From: Gnetum montanum
Lineage: Eukaryota > Streptophyta > Gnetopsida > Gnetales > Gnetaceae
DNA length: 64,000 bases
NCBI GenBank assembly: GCA_015680685.1
Contig: MNCI01015611.1
Span: 104,836 to 168,835, forward strand
Direction: 5' to 3'
Positions within the stretch are counted from its first letter, which is position 1, and the number at the start of each line of letters is the position of its first letter. The notes beneath the pieces are model-generated. The model saw only the letters and a list, made by a program, of their open reading frames with translations. It had not been told where the DNA came from and did no database searches. A program made the position numbers and the translations under genes. Shown here piece after piece: positions 33,520-45,800 of the stretch.

Positions 33520-34430
33520 CTCCATGAATATTCTGTCCTAGAATTGTCAGGGACAGGGTACCCCGTATAAGAGAAATACCCTGAAAAGAATGGTGCACAC
33601 TGAGGGGTGCGACGTTGTGTGTCTTCAAGAGACAAAATTATGACAGCTGGAATATCAGGCTTTACATTGGGAGAGGTGGTGCAGTCACCTAGTGCCTAGC
33701 CAGGGACGGGCTGGTGGTCTCGCTGTCCTCACCAGGATTGCCTCGTCCCTGCTCGATGCATCAGACTGGAGCATCACGGTGCACCTGTTGGGACTAAACG
33801 TCTGGGTCACCAACGTTTACGGGGCCTAGGTGTGGCAGGACCGCATCCGAGAATTAACCCGGGTGGTGGGGTTGATAACCCTTGGGTCCAAATGGCTCCT
33901 CATTGGGGGCTTTAACCAACAGTTATACCGATGGGAAAAGTCCGGGGTTTTTGCATCGGAGCCCCTAGGGGTGCAAGAGTGCATGGACCTAATGCATCGT
34001 ACGGACCTCATAGACCTGGAGATTGAGGGATGCAAGTACACATGGAGCAACAGGCGGTAGGGAGCCACCCGGGTGCAATCCTGCATCGACAAGAGTTTGG
34101 GTTAGCTCGGTGTTGATGCTAGAATGGGAGGTCCACACCTGCGGTCAGGACCATGTGGCCTCGGATCACAAAGGCATCGTATGCCACCTGATGATAGCTG
34201 TTTCCAGGGCCCCATGCCTGTTCCGATTAGAAAGAACCTGGCTGACTAAGCCATGGCTGGGTGAGCTGGTACAATCTATCTGGTCAAGGTACAACGATAC
34301 GCAAGAATCGCGTGATTTCCTCAAGAACGGCCTCCGGACACTCAAATGTCAAATCAAGGCCCTAGCCGTGGAGGACAAGTACAACTTCAAGGGATATAGG
34401 ACACAATTGCAATCACACCTATAGGACATC
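33520..34430 (+). pseudogene. LINE 2 ORF2 endonuclease domain
   Basis: Begins with NCQGQGTPYKRN, then DVVCLQETKL (catalytic Glu), VTNVYGA, WLLIGGFNQQ (normally GDFN: the Asp is Gly here), LEIEGCKYTWSNRR, and after a frameshift near 34070 ASDHKGIVCHL (catalytic Asp-His near the end). This is the standard order of the APE-like endonuclease of L1 elements. A stop occurs at 33827, and the GDFN change should also inactivate nicking. Confidence 0.8.
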
Positions 34431-36230
34431 CAAAACTAACAAGAGCGTGGTGCCGATTTCGCTCAAGAAGAACTCACCCTCTTAGTAGAGTTGCAAACCT
34501 TAGACCAGGAAGAGGAGGAATACTGGTGTCAAAGAGCTCGGATACAGTGGCTCAAGGCTGGTGACAGGCATACGGAATTCTTCTTTGCCGCTGCTAAGGC
34601 ACACCGGGGGACCTACCACTAATTGCAACGCCTGATTCACAGCTTGGGTAATGGGGAACAACCCAACTCATCTGCTGGCCCAGACACCCTGCTGCACTAC
34701 TGGCAACAGATCTGGAAATGGCAAAACATGGACCCCATCTCCTTCTCTATCCTGCAGATCCTCATCCCATTCGACAACCAGCGCCTCATGCAACCTTTCT
34801 CCAGAGATGAAATCCATGCCGCTATGAAGGCCATGCCGGTGGATAAAGCCCCAGGACTGGATGGGTGGCCCATTGAATTCTTCTGCAAATTTGAAGACCT
34901 GATTGGGCAAAACCTGCTTGATGCCTTTAATCGGATGTTGGCTTGGCAACAGGTTCGTAAGGAAATTAACTGCTTGCGTGTGGTTCTGCTCCCGAAGACA
35001 GCCAACCCCACATCTCCAGGACATTTCTGCCCCATTGGAGTTTGTAACTCCCTCCTGAGACTTTTCTCGCAGATGGTGGTTGCAAGGATGGCGCCCCTCA
35101 TGCCACGTCTGGTCGGGCAGCACCAAGCTGGGTTTGTCAAAGGTTGTCATCTCTAGGATTAAGTGCTGCTCCCACAGGAAATCTAGCACTCTCTCAAAAT
35201 TGCCAGATTCCCCAGACTTTGCATCAAATTAGATATCACAAAGGCTTATGACTTCGTAAGATGGACCGCCCTTAGGACTATAATGCAGGAAAAAGGGTTT
35301 ACGAAACAGTTCGTGGACTTGTGCCTCTAGATTCAAAAGGGAGGATGTTACTTGCTAGACATTGACAGCCACCTTTGGGGCTTCCAAGGCATGGGTCGCG
35401 GGCTGCGCCAAGAAGACCCCCTATCACCGCTCCTGTTTCTCCTGGTGATGGACCTCCTGCACACATACTGCGTAGAGGAAGGCATCCAGGGTCTGGACAT
35501 CCACAAAATCAGATGCTTAACTGCCCACTATGCTGACGATACGATGATCTTCACCCATGCCGTCATGCCCCAAGCTCGGGTGCTCCTACGAGCAATGGAT
35601 AGGATGAAGAGGGAAGTGGGGTTGACCACCAACACAGGCAAGTCCATGATATACCTAACCCATACCCACCCCAGTGTCTGCACTAAGATCATCTAGATCT
35701 TGGGGATTCTCTTGGGGAGCAAGGAGGACATGTACCTGGTAGGCGGTCATAATGAAACTTCAAACGCACACAGCTCACTGGGCAAATAGGTTCTTGTCTT
35801 GCAAAAGGAAGATCATGCTGGCGGCTACCGTGCTGGCGGCCATGGCGAGATTTGCCGCCTCCATGGCCACACCGCTGTCCAACATCATGTAGCACATTGA
35901 TGCGATCACTCGCGATTTCGTGTGGTCCGGGGGTAAGGGCAGATAGAAGATGCACTTGGTTTCTTGGGAGAAGACTACACACCCCCCTAGGCGGGCGGTG
36001 TCGGCATCCTTCAATTTGTTGACGAGGCCACCCTAGGCAGGCAGCGGCTTCTCCACAAAATCTCCACACCGTCCGACGGCCCCCCCAGTGGGTGCAACTC
36101 CTGGTGTGGAAATACCAACCCTGGGAGGCTACAACGTTTGACTCCTTGGTCTGGCGCCAACTTTGTGCACACGTCCACACCCTAACCCACGCAGACGAGA
36201 TCGCATTGCACCCCCATGAATTGCTCAAAC
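34430..36230 (+). pseudogene. LINE 2 ORF2 reverse transcriptase domain
   Basis: Motifs in order: WLKAGDRHTEFFFAAAKAHR (about 34548-34605); VDKAPGLDGWPIEFFCKFED (34840-34900); LDITKAYDFVRW (about 35228-35265, palm motif A); GLRQEDPLSPLLFLLVMDLL (35400-35460); HYADDTMIF (35527-35553, catalytic YADD intact). The frame changes between 35696 and 36092. Stops at 34621, 35155, 35161, 35326 and 35695 are in frame; most are TAG. Confidence 0.85.
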
Positions 36231-36620
36231 GCCAATTCTTGGAGGATCCCTGTTGGAAATGCCTATGGAAAGGCCATCTGCCGAAAAAAATTAAGGCTTT
36301 TGGGTGGTTGGTCTTGCACGAGGCACTTCCCGTACGAACGCGTTTGCAGGCACGTGGCATGCACATTAACACCATCTGCCTGATGTGCAATCAACGCAAC
36401 GAGACGCACCAACACTTCGTGCATGAGTGCCACGTTGCTAGGAACCTCTGGAGTACGGCCGGCCTCCCCCTGCTCGAATGTTATGGTGACTTGCAGACGC
36501 TTGTTGCCTTATGGACCCTCTGGCGGGCCAGGAACGATCGGGTCTTTAGAGGGACAGCTATCCCCTCACCTGCCGCGCTGGCTCACCAGTTCAGAAGATC
36601 GTGGGACGAAATTACTGCAC
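36231..36620 (+). pseudogene. LINE 2 ORF2 zinc-finger (zf-RVT) domain
   Basis: Within the open stretch 36092-36775: LWKGHLPKKIKAFGWLVLHE, then CLMCNQRNETHQHFVHEC (Cys-x2-Cys ... His ... His-x3-Cys), then ALWTLWRARNDRVFRG. This is the usual region after the RT of plant L1 elements. Confidence 0.85.
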
Positions 36621-36699
36621 TAATGGGACCGCATGCCTGCCTCGAGCCGCTAGCTACCGACATTAAAAAACAAACTGATCTCTGGCAGATGGTTTTGCG

Positions 36700-37640
36700 G
36701 ATGGGTTGGACTACCTTGCTCCAACGCATCGCGGCGGACTCGGAGATGGACCTCCAACTGTTCTATGCAAACTAGAATGGGGAGGACACAGAGCTTCACG
36801 GATGCCAAATCCAGGTGACGGTTGACGCTTTGGCTGAGGCAATTGGTGCCCCTGCAATGGGGGACTTGATTCCCCCTGTGGCTTGGTCCCAGGCGGATGT
36901 CGCTGAGTTCTTCTAGGGCTCCATCCCTTGGATGGCCAGCGGCCACATTTGGGGGTCGACCCTCCCACCCGCCTGGCGGGCCGCGGCAGCGATGGTGGAG
37001 CGTTATTTCATTCAGTCGGGCTCCCACCATAGACTCAACGGGGTGCACTTCATGTTTCTCAAGCGCATACGCGCCGAGACTCCTATTAAGCTCCCCCAAT
37101 TCCTCTGGGAGTCTTTGCAACACCATCGGCCTGGCTGACACCTAGGGGTGATCTGTGCTCTTTGGAGGCTTGGCACTCCGGTTTTGTTGCTCAGGCCTAC
37201 ACTGGTGTATCAAAGGTGGAGGCAGAGTAGAGGTCCTCTAGCGGGGGGCGACGTGGACTCGGCTGAGCCTGCAGTTGTGTCCTCCCGGGACCTGGCGGGT
37301 GGGGGTTGCGTGGGGGGCAGGCTGGCCCAGGCCCTGCGGTGAGCTTCGCCGGTTGCGGATGCTGACCCCAGAGTGATCATGATTGGGCAGGCGAGCGATG
37401 ATAGGGAGCCGGTTCAGGCTGTTGGGGGAGCACTTTCTGCGCAATAGACCCTGCCCCCGCACTCTTACAGCCAAACGTTGCAATGGATTAAGAGCGTCAT
37501 CCATGACCACATGATAGGTATTGCCCAGATAATTGAAGAGAATCAACGTTGCCTGGCTGCTGGCCCAGGCGTGCAGGTCCTGGACCTCCAAACCCACGAG
37601 GAGAGTCGGGGCCCTAACCATGACCACTCCAAAAACCCCT
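36700..37640 (+). pseudogene. LINE 2 extra C-terminal domain
   Basis: The coding frame continues some 300 codons beyond the zinc finger, where most plant L1 ORF2 proteins end. It includes LHGCQIQVTVDALAEAIGAP, WRAAAAMVERYFIQSGSHHR and LKRIRAETPIKLPQFLWESL, then a Gly/Ala/Arg-rich tail and a helical segment (LQWIKSVIHDHMIGIAQIIE). LINE 3 has a counterpart at about 51900-52400. By eye the pattern ('hxVxxxAhAxxhGhP') resembles the plant transposon-protein domain seen in other plant element ORFs. Assignment uncertain. Confidence 0.5.
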
Positions 37641-37874
37641 AACGTGGGGCGGGGCGCTGGGACATGCCTGGCTTAGTCTGAAATACTATTTCACGGTTCG
37701 GTGTTGGGACCTTTCACCCATTAACGGGGATGCCTTGATGCGGTCGGGACTTGGGGGGACCCAGGGGTTTGGGTCCGTTATCGGTGTGGGGTCAGCTGCC
37801 CTGGCTTGCGCTATACCTTTGTATAGTTGTTCTTTTTGGGAATAAATTTTGCTCGATTTTTTTTGAAAAAAAAG

Positions 37875-37885
37875 AGAGATGGAGA
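37875..37885 (+). repeat. Target-site duplication of LINE 2, right copy
   Basis: The sequence agagatggaga matches 32070-32080. The Copia gag frame resumes immediately after it. Confidence 0.8.
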
Positions 37886-38320
37886 CGCTACAAACAACGG
37901 AAAGATTGGTAGGAAAGAACTGGAATATATAGAGCATTTTGATAAAGGCCATTTTAGCACAAAAGGAGTGCAACGTGGCCTAGAACCCTCTCAACTAGCG
38001 GGAATGTCGAATGTTGATTGGAGAAAAATTAAGACTAAGGCATTATCTTTCATTTATCCAACCCTAAGCAATGGGATCTTGGCGTCAATTAAACCTGGAT
38101 CCACATGATCTGTGGCAAACGTTGAAGAATAAGTTTTATAAAATATCAAGTTTGAATACCTTTCATATTTATTAGAAAATTTTTAGATGCAAGAAGAGAT
38201 CTGATGTGTCTTTCCAAGATCATTTGGATGAATTGATGGAAAATTTGAATAAGTTGAAAGGATATAAATTTGTTATTTCAAATTTAGTTAAATTCTATGC
38301 TCTATTAGACTCCTTACAGC
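37886..38320 (+). pseudogene. Copia gag remnant of Copia 2
   Basis: After the LINE, frames read through QKECNVALEPSQLAGM, WRKIKTKALSFIYPTLSNGI, DLWQTLKNKF and SFQDHLDELMENLNKLKGYK, the UBN2-type Copia gag pattern. It ends at about 38320, joined directly to the inside of an LTR, so the rest of gag and all of pol are deleted. Confidence 0.75.
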
Positions 38321-38324
38321 ATTG

Positions 38325-38611
38325 TTGTGGAGGTAGGGTAAAAAGGGCCCGAACCATGTAAATCTCTATGTTTTGGTGCTATTTTCTTTTGCTATTTTCA
38401 TTCTTCTTTTACAGCAAACGTTTGCTGGAGTTTACAGTGGTTTTTCAGTGATTTACAGCATCTGTTTGATCTGCTACAGCGCAATATTTTCCGCCTTTAA
38501 CATTTTATTCAGATCTACAACATTCTAATAATTTCTCTAGGGCTTCTCTAGTGTATTTTGAGATCTGATTTGCTGATTATTTTATTGAAACTATCGCTTC
38601 TGATTATAACA
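38325..38611 (+). repeat. Truncated 3' LTR of Copia 2
   Basis: Matches the last 290 bp of the LTR at 31755-32046 (agcattgttgtggaggtagg ... gattataaca). The first 260 bp are absent. The junction falls in a short shared word (agcattg). Confidence 0.8.
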
Positions 38612-39095
38612 AGTTGGTGCAAAACATGATAACTTTTTCATATGGATAATATATCATATTTGAAATCATTGAATTGCTGATGATAATAAATCCTGTTAAG
38701 ATTTGGATAATGTGATTATATCTTGTGATTGTAACCTACGAAGAAATTTCTTTATTTGTGAATATAAATGCATCTTTTTGTTACCTTTATGTGTCAAGTC
38801 AATCTTTGACTTAGTGTGGCACTCAGAAGTGGACGAATTGCAAATAGGTACATCATAGTGCTTTTTTGTTAATGCTTTACATGCTTAGCATCAAATTGAT
38901 GATTTCAAATTTTTGTGCTTTTTCTAAGAGATTTGGTATACCAAGCCTTTATTTCTAAAGCTTAAGTAAAAATCTATCATTTTCAGCCTTTCAGAGATTG
39001 CTTTCTTTGTAAAATTTTATTTTTTTGATGTTTCCTTTTTATAGTGTTAAGTATTGTCTCTTCTCTAACCTGATTTCAATATTTCTGTTTCCTAG

Positions 39096-39811
39096 AACTG
39101 GTTAAACATGGAAATAGCAATATATACTCTCCTCTTGATATAACATGGAAAATAGATAAATTTGATGAGGTTGTTCTGCAAGGATTGTTTGTATCAAATG
39201 CACTTTCAGCAAGGGGATTGAGCTGGTATGGTAGCATATGTTGCTTTTGATACATATATTTCTTTTAAAATAAATGCTGCTATGTCAACACTTCACACAA
39301 GCCCAATAGTGTTGGTTTAATTAATTGTAGTCTTTGTAATATGTTTTTTTTTTCAATCGGTTATATGTCACTCAAATTCATTATGATATTTATTGAAAGA
39401 AATATTGCTATGGTTTATGTTTTGTAGTTTATATTCCTGACTCGTGTATATATTTTTTATCACTGATGTAACTGCAGGATGATATTTGTCGAGATTGGGC
39501 TTCGCTCTGTGAATTTGGGAATCTTCCTAACAGACACAGGAAGCATATATTTAAGTGATTCAATATACATTGAAGCTTCTGTTGGAATATACAATCCATT
39601 AAAAAACACTGTCCACTGTGAAAAAGGTATAGCTTAATTTCAATAGAATGGAAGCTTAATAGTTCTTTTGATCATGCATCCATCCTCACTGCATTTCATG
39701 CAGGAAGCGTTTTTCAGGTGTCTGGAAGAAAACCAGAGGCTAAATTTTTTAATATCATGGACAATGATGTCCTGTTTAATCGCTCAAATGGCTTTCTTTT
39801 GGACAACTCTT
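39096..39811 (+). CDS. MATH/TRAF-like domain exons of the UBP-like gene
   Basis: Exons 39096-39225, 39478-39626 and the first part of 39704-39939. The Trp and Phe of ITWKIDKF, the W of the second strand pair (SW/M split across the intron after 39225) and the final NGFLLDNSLTVLVLVKR strand are in UBP12 order. In UBP12/USP7 this domain binds substrates and partners. The middle is more diverged from the family than the USP part, with a Ser-rich insertion GSIYLSDSIYIEASV. Confidence 0.75.
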
Positions 39812-42800
39812 TAACAGTTCTAGTATTAGTAAAAAGATGCAGAGTGGACTTTAAATATGTTGGCCTCATAAATCAAGGAGCAACTGGTTACCTGAATTCT
39901 ATGTTACAAATGCTTTATCATATCCCATCTTTTAGAAAGGTCTGGCTACTTGGGAGTCAGGACTTCAACTTTCATCTGATAGTTGAGAGACATTATCTTT
40001 TAGTAATCTGACATTGCGTTTTTATGCAATTCATCAGGCAATTTACCAGATTCCAGCACACGAAAGGCTGCCTTCGTTGACCATAACATTTGCTCTTCAG
40101 ATAGTTTTCTGTTTGCTATACAACAGTAGCACTAGTGTGTCTACAAAACTTTTGACCGATGCTTTAGGCTGGGACAGCACACATGTTATGATCCAGCAAG
40201 ATGTGCAAGAATTTTATACAAAATTTTGTGAGAATTTGGAAAAGCAAATGGAGGTGAATCTTGGACAGGCTCACATTTTCTTTTTATCTAAATTAAGAAT
40301 GCTAACTCCATTTTCCTTCTTACTTTTGTAGTACAACAAAATTTTGTTTCTTTGTTTCAGGGAAGCATAGCTGAAGGCACAACTAGAAGACTCTTTGAAG
40401 GGAGCCTCTTCAATTACATTGAATGCATGTCTGTAGATGATCAGTCTGTTCGTAAAAATTCATTTTATGGTATATCTATATGTAACTACATGCATTTTGA
40501 ATTTTTTTTTTTGTTGAAGAGAATATAACTGATATTTTCTCCAAGTAGATCTGCAAATTGATATCAAAGGCTGTAAGGATGTCTATGCTTCGTTAGATAA
40601 ATTTTTTCAAGCAGAGATTCTTGATGGAGAAAATAAATATCATTCTGCTAAATATGGTTTTCAGGTTAGAGAATATAGCATATTTCAAATAATAATCTGG
40701 ATTTAAAACCTCTCCAACTTGTTATGAGGTTAACACTCTGTTTTAGCATTTCACAGCAGGCACGAAAAGGTGTTCTGTTTAATGACCTTCCACCAATACT
40801 GCAACTGCATCTTAAACGATTTGAATATGATACTACTACAGGAACCATGGAAAAGGTACGAATGGATTGCTTAGTTGTTGAAAAACTTCTGGTAACTCTT
40901 AGAATCCATATTTGGTATCTGAGTGATGGGCGGTGGCAGATATATGAAAGATTTGAGTATCCTATTGAGCTTGACTTGGATAAAGACGATGGAAAGTATT
41001 TATCTCCTTTTGCAGATAGAAGTAAACCAAATCTTTATTCTTTGTACAGGTAAGGATGTGACTTTACTAAGGTTGTGAAGCAGTTTCTCATTTGGGTTTT
41101 TCAAGTAACTTGTTTAAATATTAAGAAGAAAAATTGTTTTACCGTGTAGTGTTGTGGTTCACAGTGGAGAAAGCTCTGGAGGGCATTATTACACTTTTAT
41201 AAGGCCACTTCTTGGAGATCAATGGTACAGGGGTTTTATTGTGATGATGAAGTTCATGTTGTTAGGATTCATGAATTTGGTTTCATTGACATTGGCATTT
41301 GGTAGTTAGGGTTTAAAATACTTGCCTGTATAATAAGTACATAATTTACAAGGTCACTTTGATTGTTCAAGCATTGACTTATGGACTATTCAAAAACTTT
41401 GAGGGTTGTTTTTATGTTTTTGAAGTCAATTAAGGGATAAAACAGGAGTATGCATATATAAGATAGATACACTCTATTTTCTGGGAAAGTATTTATTAAA
41501 GTTGTCTTTAGAGCCATTCATAATCCAAATACACTTAAGTTTATAAAACATGGTTACTATAAAAATGTTAGCTTTATTCTTTCCCCTAAGAAGCATCGAG
41601 AGTAAAACACTTGGAATTTCCATTTAGACGTCTTGCGTTCTTTGTATGCACTCAAGTCTCTCAGATATGAGTTTACTATTTTTTTTTTCTTTTTTGGTGG
41701 AGGCGGATGCATGCTATTTATGTTATATATGATTCTTTGTTTTTGACTTTGCATAAAAGAAATCTTGTTTTCTTTCTTCATGATATATATTTGCTTGTTT
41801 TAAATATATATATGTGTGTATATATATGCTTTGTTTTAAATCCTTTTAATTTGACAGGTATAAATTTAATGATGAAGTTGTAGCAAAGGAAAAACCAGAA
41901 ACTGTATTGGAAGAGCATTACGGAGGAGATAAAATTGTCTGCTTATGCATTTTGATAATAATTTGTGTTTACAGATTTCTAGTTTTTCTGTTTTTCATTC
42001 AGCGTTTTGTGTTTTCAGGTATCAAATGATTTTGGGGGGACCATTACATTTCCTAGAAGTGCAAGTGCATACATGCTTGTGTATATCAGAGTCGCTGATA
42101 AAGATGAAATAATGTGCAAAATAGATGATGACCTTACAGAAGAATTAAAGGTGATATCCCTTGTTATCCATTAAATAACGTCTCACAGAGCAGGTTATGT
42201 TAATATGTTATCTATACTGTTCCTTTTTCCCCCTAAAGCAAGTACGAAGTTAGAGCAAAAGTGGGGGATATCCCACCTGCAAAAGCAGGGATCAATCCAA
42301 TCATTAACAAAATTTACAAAAATTGTGATACCTCCATTAGGCATTACCAGTTGTGGCTTCTACACAGGAAGCAACTCTATGGGGTCTGAATAAGATAAAA
42401 AAAATCTATAGGAACTGGTGATATATCTAAACAGACCAAAGTTGTGCCTATTGCGAATAATTTGAAAATAGGAGGGCTTCAATCTAGCAGGAACTGGGGA
42501 TGTACCCAAACAAACCAATGTTGGCATAAAATATACCATCAATCAACAACAAAGCAAGCAAGAAAGAAAAAAGCATGAAAAACAGCAAAGAAAGAAAACA
42601 GGCCGGCATACTTCAGGGCAAGGAAGACCTTAACTTCCTAGTCAAGGTAAGCAATTCTCGGATGATGTGTCGTGTTGCCCATGACACTTATGAGCATAAA
42701 CAGCGGAGGATTGTGAGGGCTACTCTGGAACGCAATATGGTCTTTGCCAATAAGAATAGGACCTGCAATGAAGCAATGCCCCAATGATGCAATCACATAA

Positions 42801-45800
42801 TTGGATGACATTTTTAGCACTTCACCTATTCATCATCATAGTGCCTTCATCCCATGTATATGGGCTGACCATTTAAAGGGAATTGAACACCTAACCTTAA
42901 CATTGGCAGGCCAAAGTCTTATGCCTCCACCACCTAGCTATGTGTGGAAGAAGCTTATATGGCTAAATAATGGTCTACCTATTGCTGGATCAAAATTTCA
43001 GTCAAACGTGGTGTAAAATCTATGAATACCTTTCTTCAATTTTAAAGATTGAGGGCTTGAAAATAAATCTTAGATTATAGTTCACATAGGTCATGGTAGT
43101 TGGGATTTGACAAGGTTCTGTTTTGTTTCTTTTTTTCCCTCTCAGCCTAAGGTATCTTTCAGGCTATGCAGGGCAGTAATTGGGAGATAAAATCTCACGA
43201 AATAGATTGCCAGCCATAAAAAATAATAATAATAACAGTAACTTCCTCCTTTTCTTTTTATTTCTCAGTTTAAAACAGAGAATATATAATCTCTAAAGTC
43301 ATTCTTAACCAAAAAAGAAACAGAGGCAGATTCTATATGTGATTGTTGTCATTTCCGTTTTTACCATTAGCTAAAAAATTAGAAAATAGTAAATGTTAGA
43401 CAATAATAAAAAGAAAAAGAATGGCAGTCTCTATACTAAAGAATCAAAATTTTGATTTTATGAAGTAGAAAACAAACAAAATATTATGTACTTATGCAAT
43501 ATGGACAGGAGAAACAACAATAAAATATGATATACACTAAGTTTGAACACCATGATGGATTAACATGGTTCCAAACTTTAAAATCTTCATTAATAAAATT
43601 TCCAGCCCCTCATGTTTTCACATTGAGAAAAATGTAGGCTTGAACAAAGGACCATCTAATAATGATTTGGGACATGACAACTCTCATAGAAACCCTTCAA
43701 AACTGACCCAAAAATGATCAACAAAACAAAACATGTGCACTTAGAAAAAGACACCAAAAATCCTCAATATGCATAGTTTTGTTTTTAATATTAAAATGAA
43801 TACTCAATGGACCCTTTGACTATCTAGCTGTGCTACACCAACTCTTTTCAACCCTACGACATCTTGTAGCCCACACAAAATGAACACCAGGGTTAGATAA
43901 AATGATGGGGGCTATTACCATCAAACACCTCCAAGAACTAAGCACTTGTATCCTACACAAGAGATCACCAACATTGGATAGAATGATGTGGGGCATTTCT
44001 TTTACAAAACAAAAATGATAACAAAAACATGAAATACCAAGTGCACATGACACAAGAAAATGCTAACTCATATGCTCCAAGCATGCATACCAAAAATCAG
44101 ATCCAAGACATATGAGAGACTTTATGCATGGTTCACAACTCACAAGAAATCCCACATGTCCTTATGAAATAAATCTTCACTTGTCCAAGCCAATATGAAA
44201 CCAAAGGAAGAGGAGAAAATAATTGTTTCTCTTATTCATCACAATTGGGAGTACAACACCTTTTATAATCAAAAGATAAGAAATTGAAATCTCCTATTCT
44301 TGGAAAAATAATCACCTATGGAAAAGGATTTCTAAAGAATAGGAAATTGAAACAATCAAATCCCAAAATACAAGCTCATCTAAAACAAAAGAGTTAAAAA
44401 TACAGCTATCATCCCTGACTAATATCCCCACAATCATGGGATTCTAATTTCGGTTTCCAACACTCCCCCTCAAGCTGGTGAGTAGATGTCAATCATTCCT
44501 AGCTTGGAAACACAAGAATCAAAACTTGATTTTGGAAGAGCCTTGGTAAGAACACCAACCTCTTGGGGTTTGGTAGGAATGTATGAGAGGTCAATAGTCC
44601 CATTTTCTATCTTTGTCTTGATGAAATTTCTATTGATTCTCACATGCTTCATTCTATCATGCTGGACTCGGTTGTGAACAACACTGATGGTTGACTTGCT
44701 GTCACTATGCAACTTCATGGGCCTCGTTATATGCATGTTCAAATTTGCCATTAGTTTCTATATCCAGATGAGTTCACATGTACATTGGGCTATGGCTCTA
44801 TATTCGGCTTTTGCACTACTTTGGGCAACTACTGATTGCTTCTTGCTTCTCGAAGTCACTAAAATTTACCACACTTTTGTGCAATAACTTGTGGTAGATT
44901 TGTTATCTTCAATTGCACTTGCCCAATTTGCATAAAAAAAACTGACCACATCTCTAGCTTCGGTCTTCTTGAACAATAAACCCTTGCTAGGACTTCCTTT
45001 AAGATATGTTAGAATTTGATTAGCTGCTTTCATATGCCTTTTAGTTGGAGCATGCATAAATTGACTAACAACACTCACACTAAAAACAATATTAGGTCTT
45101 GTGAGTGATAAATAAATCAGCTTTCCCACCAAGTGTTGATAGCTTTCCTGATTAACACGAGAATCTTCTTTTGATATTTGATGCTTCCAATGCCATTCTA
45201 AGGGTGTATTGATTGGCTTACACCCAAGTTTCCTAGTCTCCTTAAGTAGATCAAGTGTGTACTTCTGTTGTGATATGAAAATTCCCTTCTGACTTCTTGC
45301 AATTTCCATTCTAAGGAAGTTCTTAAGAGCTCCAAGATCTTTTACTTTAAATTCAGCTTGAAGTCTTCTCTTGAGATTCTTGATTTCCTCCTCATCATCA
45401 CCTGTGATCACCATATCATCTACATACACTATTAGAATGGCTTGCTTACTAGATTCACTCTTTTTCACAAACAAGGTGTGATTTGCTTGTCCTTGTGTAT
45501 AGTCAAGTTGCTTCATCACCACACTAAACCAAGTAAACTAGGCTCTTGGAGATTGTTTGAGACCATAGAGAGACTTTTAAAACTTACATATCTTGTGTGG
45601 ACCTTCCTGTGTCTCAAACCCTGGAGGAGCTCTCATATATACCTCTTCCTCTAGAGTGCCATTGAGAAAAGCATTCTTGATGTCTAGTTGGTGTAATTTC
45701 CAATCCAAGTTTGTAGTGAGGGACAACAAGATTCTGATGGAGTTAAGCTTGGCAATCAGTGCAAAAGTTTCTTCATAGTCCATGCCATATGTTTGAGTGA

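Larger units (their letters stand above)
32081..37874 (+). mobile_element. GC-rich L1-type LINE (LINE 2) inside Copia 2 gag
   Basis: 5.8 kb flanked by an 11-bp target duplication and ending in an A-rich tail (about 37866-37873). ORF1 region 32400-33500 and ORF2 region 33520-37640 are described separately. It is markedly more GC-rich than its surroundings. Coding frames are nearly continuous, with a dozen or so in-frame stops, most of them TAG, and two frameshifts. It is younger than LINE 1 but inactive as read. Confidence 0.9.
24629..38611 (+). mobile_element. Ty1/copia retrotransposon carrying nested Ty3 and LINE insertions (Copia 2)
   Basis: Its parts are the 5' LTR (TGT at 24629-24631, then 31496-32046 after Ty3 copy D), primer site 32049-32060, the start of gag interrupted by LINE 2 (32081-37874), rest of gag (37886 to about 38320) and a truncated 3' LTR (about 38325-38611). 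Everything from mid-gag through pol and the first part of the 3' LTR is missing, so it is a deletion derivative. It lies in the presumed first large intron of the UBP-like gene. Confidence 0.7.

Noticed and set aside
34668-37141. Long minus-strand ORFs (34668-35189, 35689-36390, 36650-37141)
   Set aside because: Antisense to LINE 2 RT, zinc finger and C-terminal domain, which have clear motifs on the plus strand.
40666-40848. Minus-strand ORF inside the UBP-like gene
   Set aside because: Antisense shadow over an intron and the exon encoding LQLHLKRFEYD.
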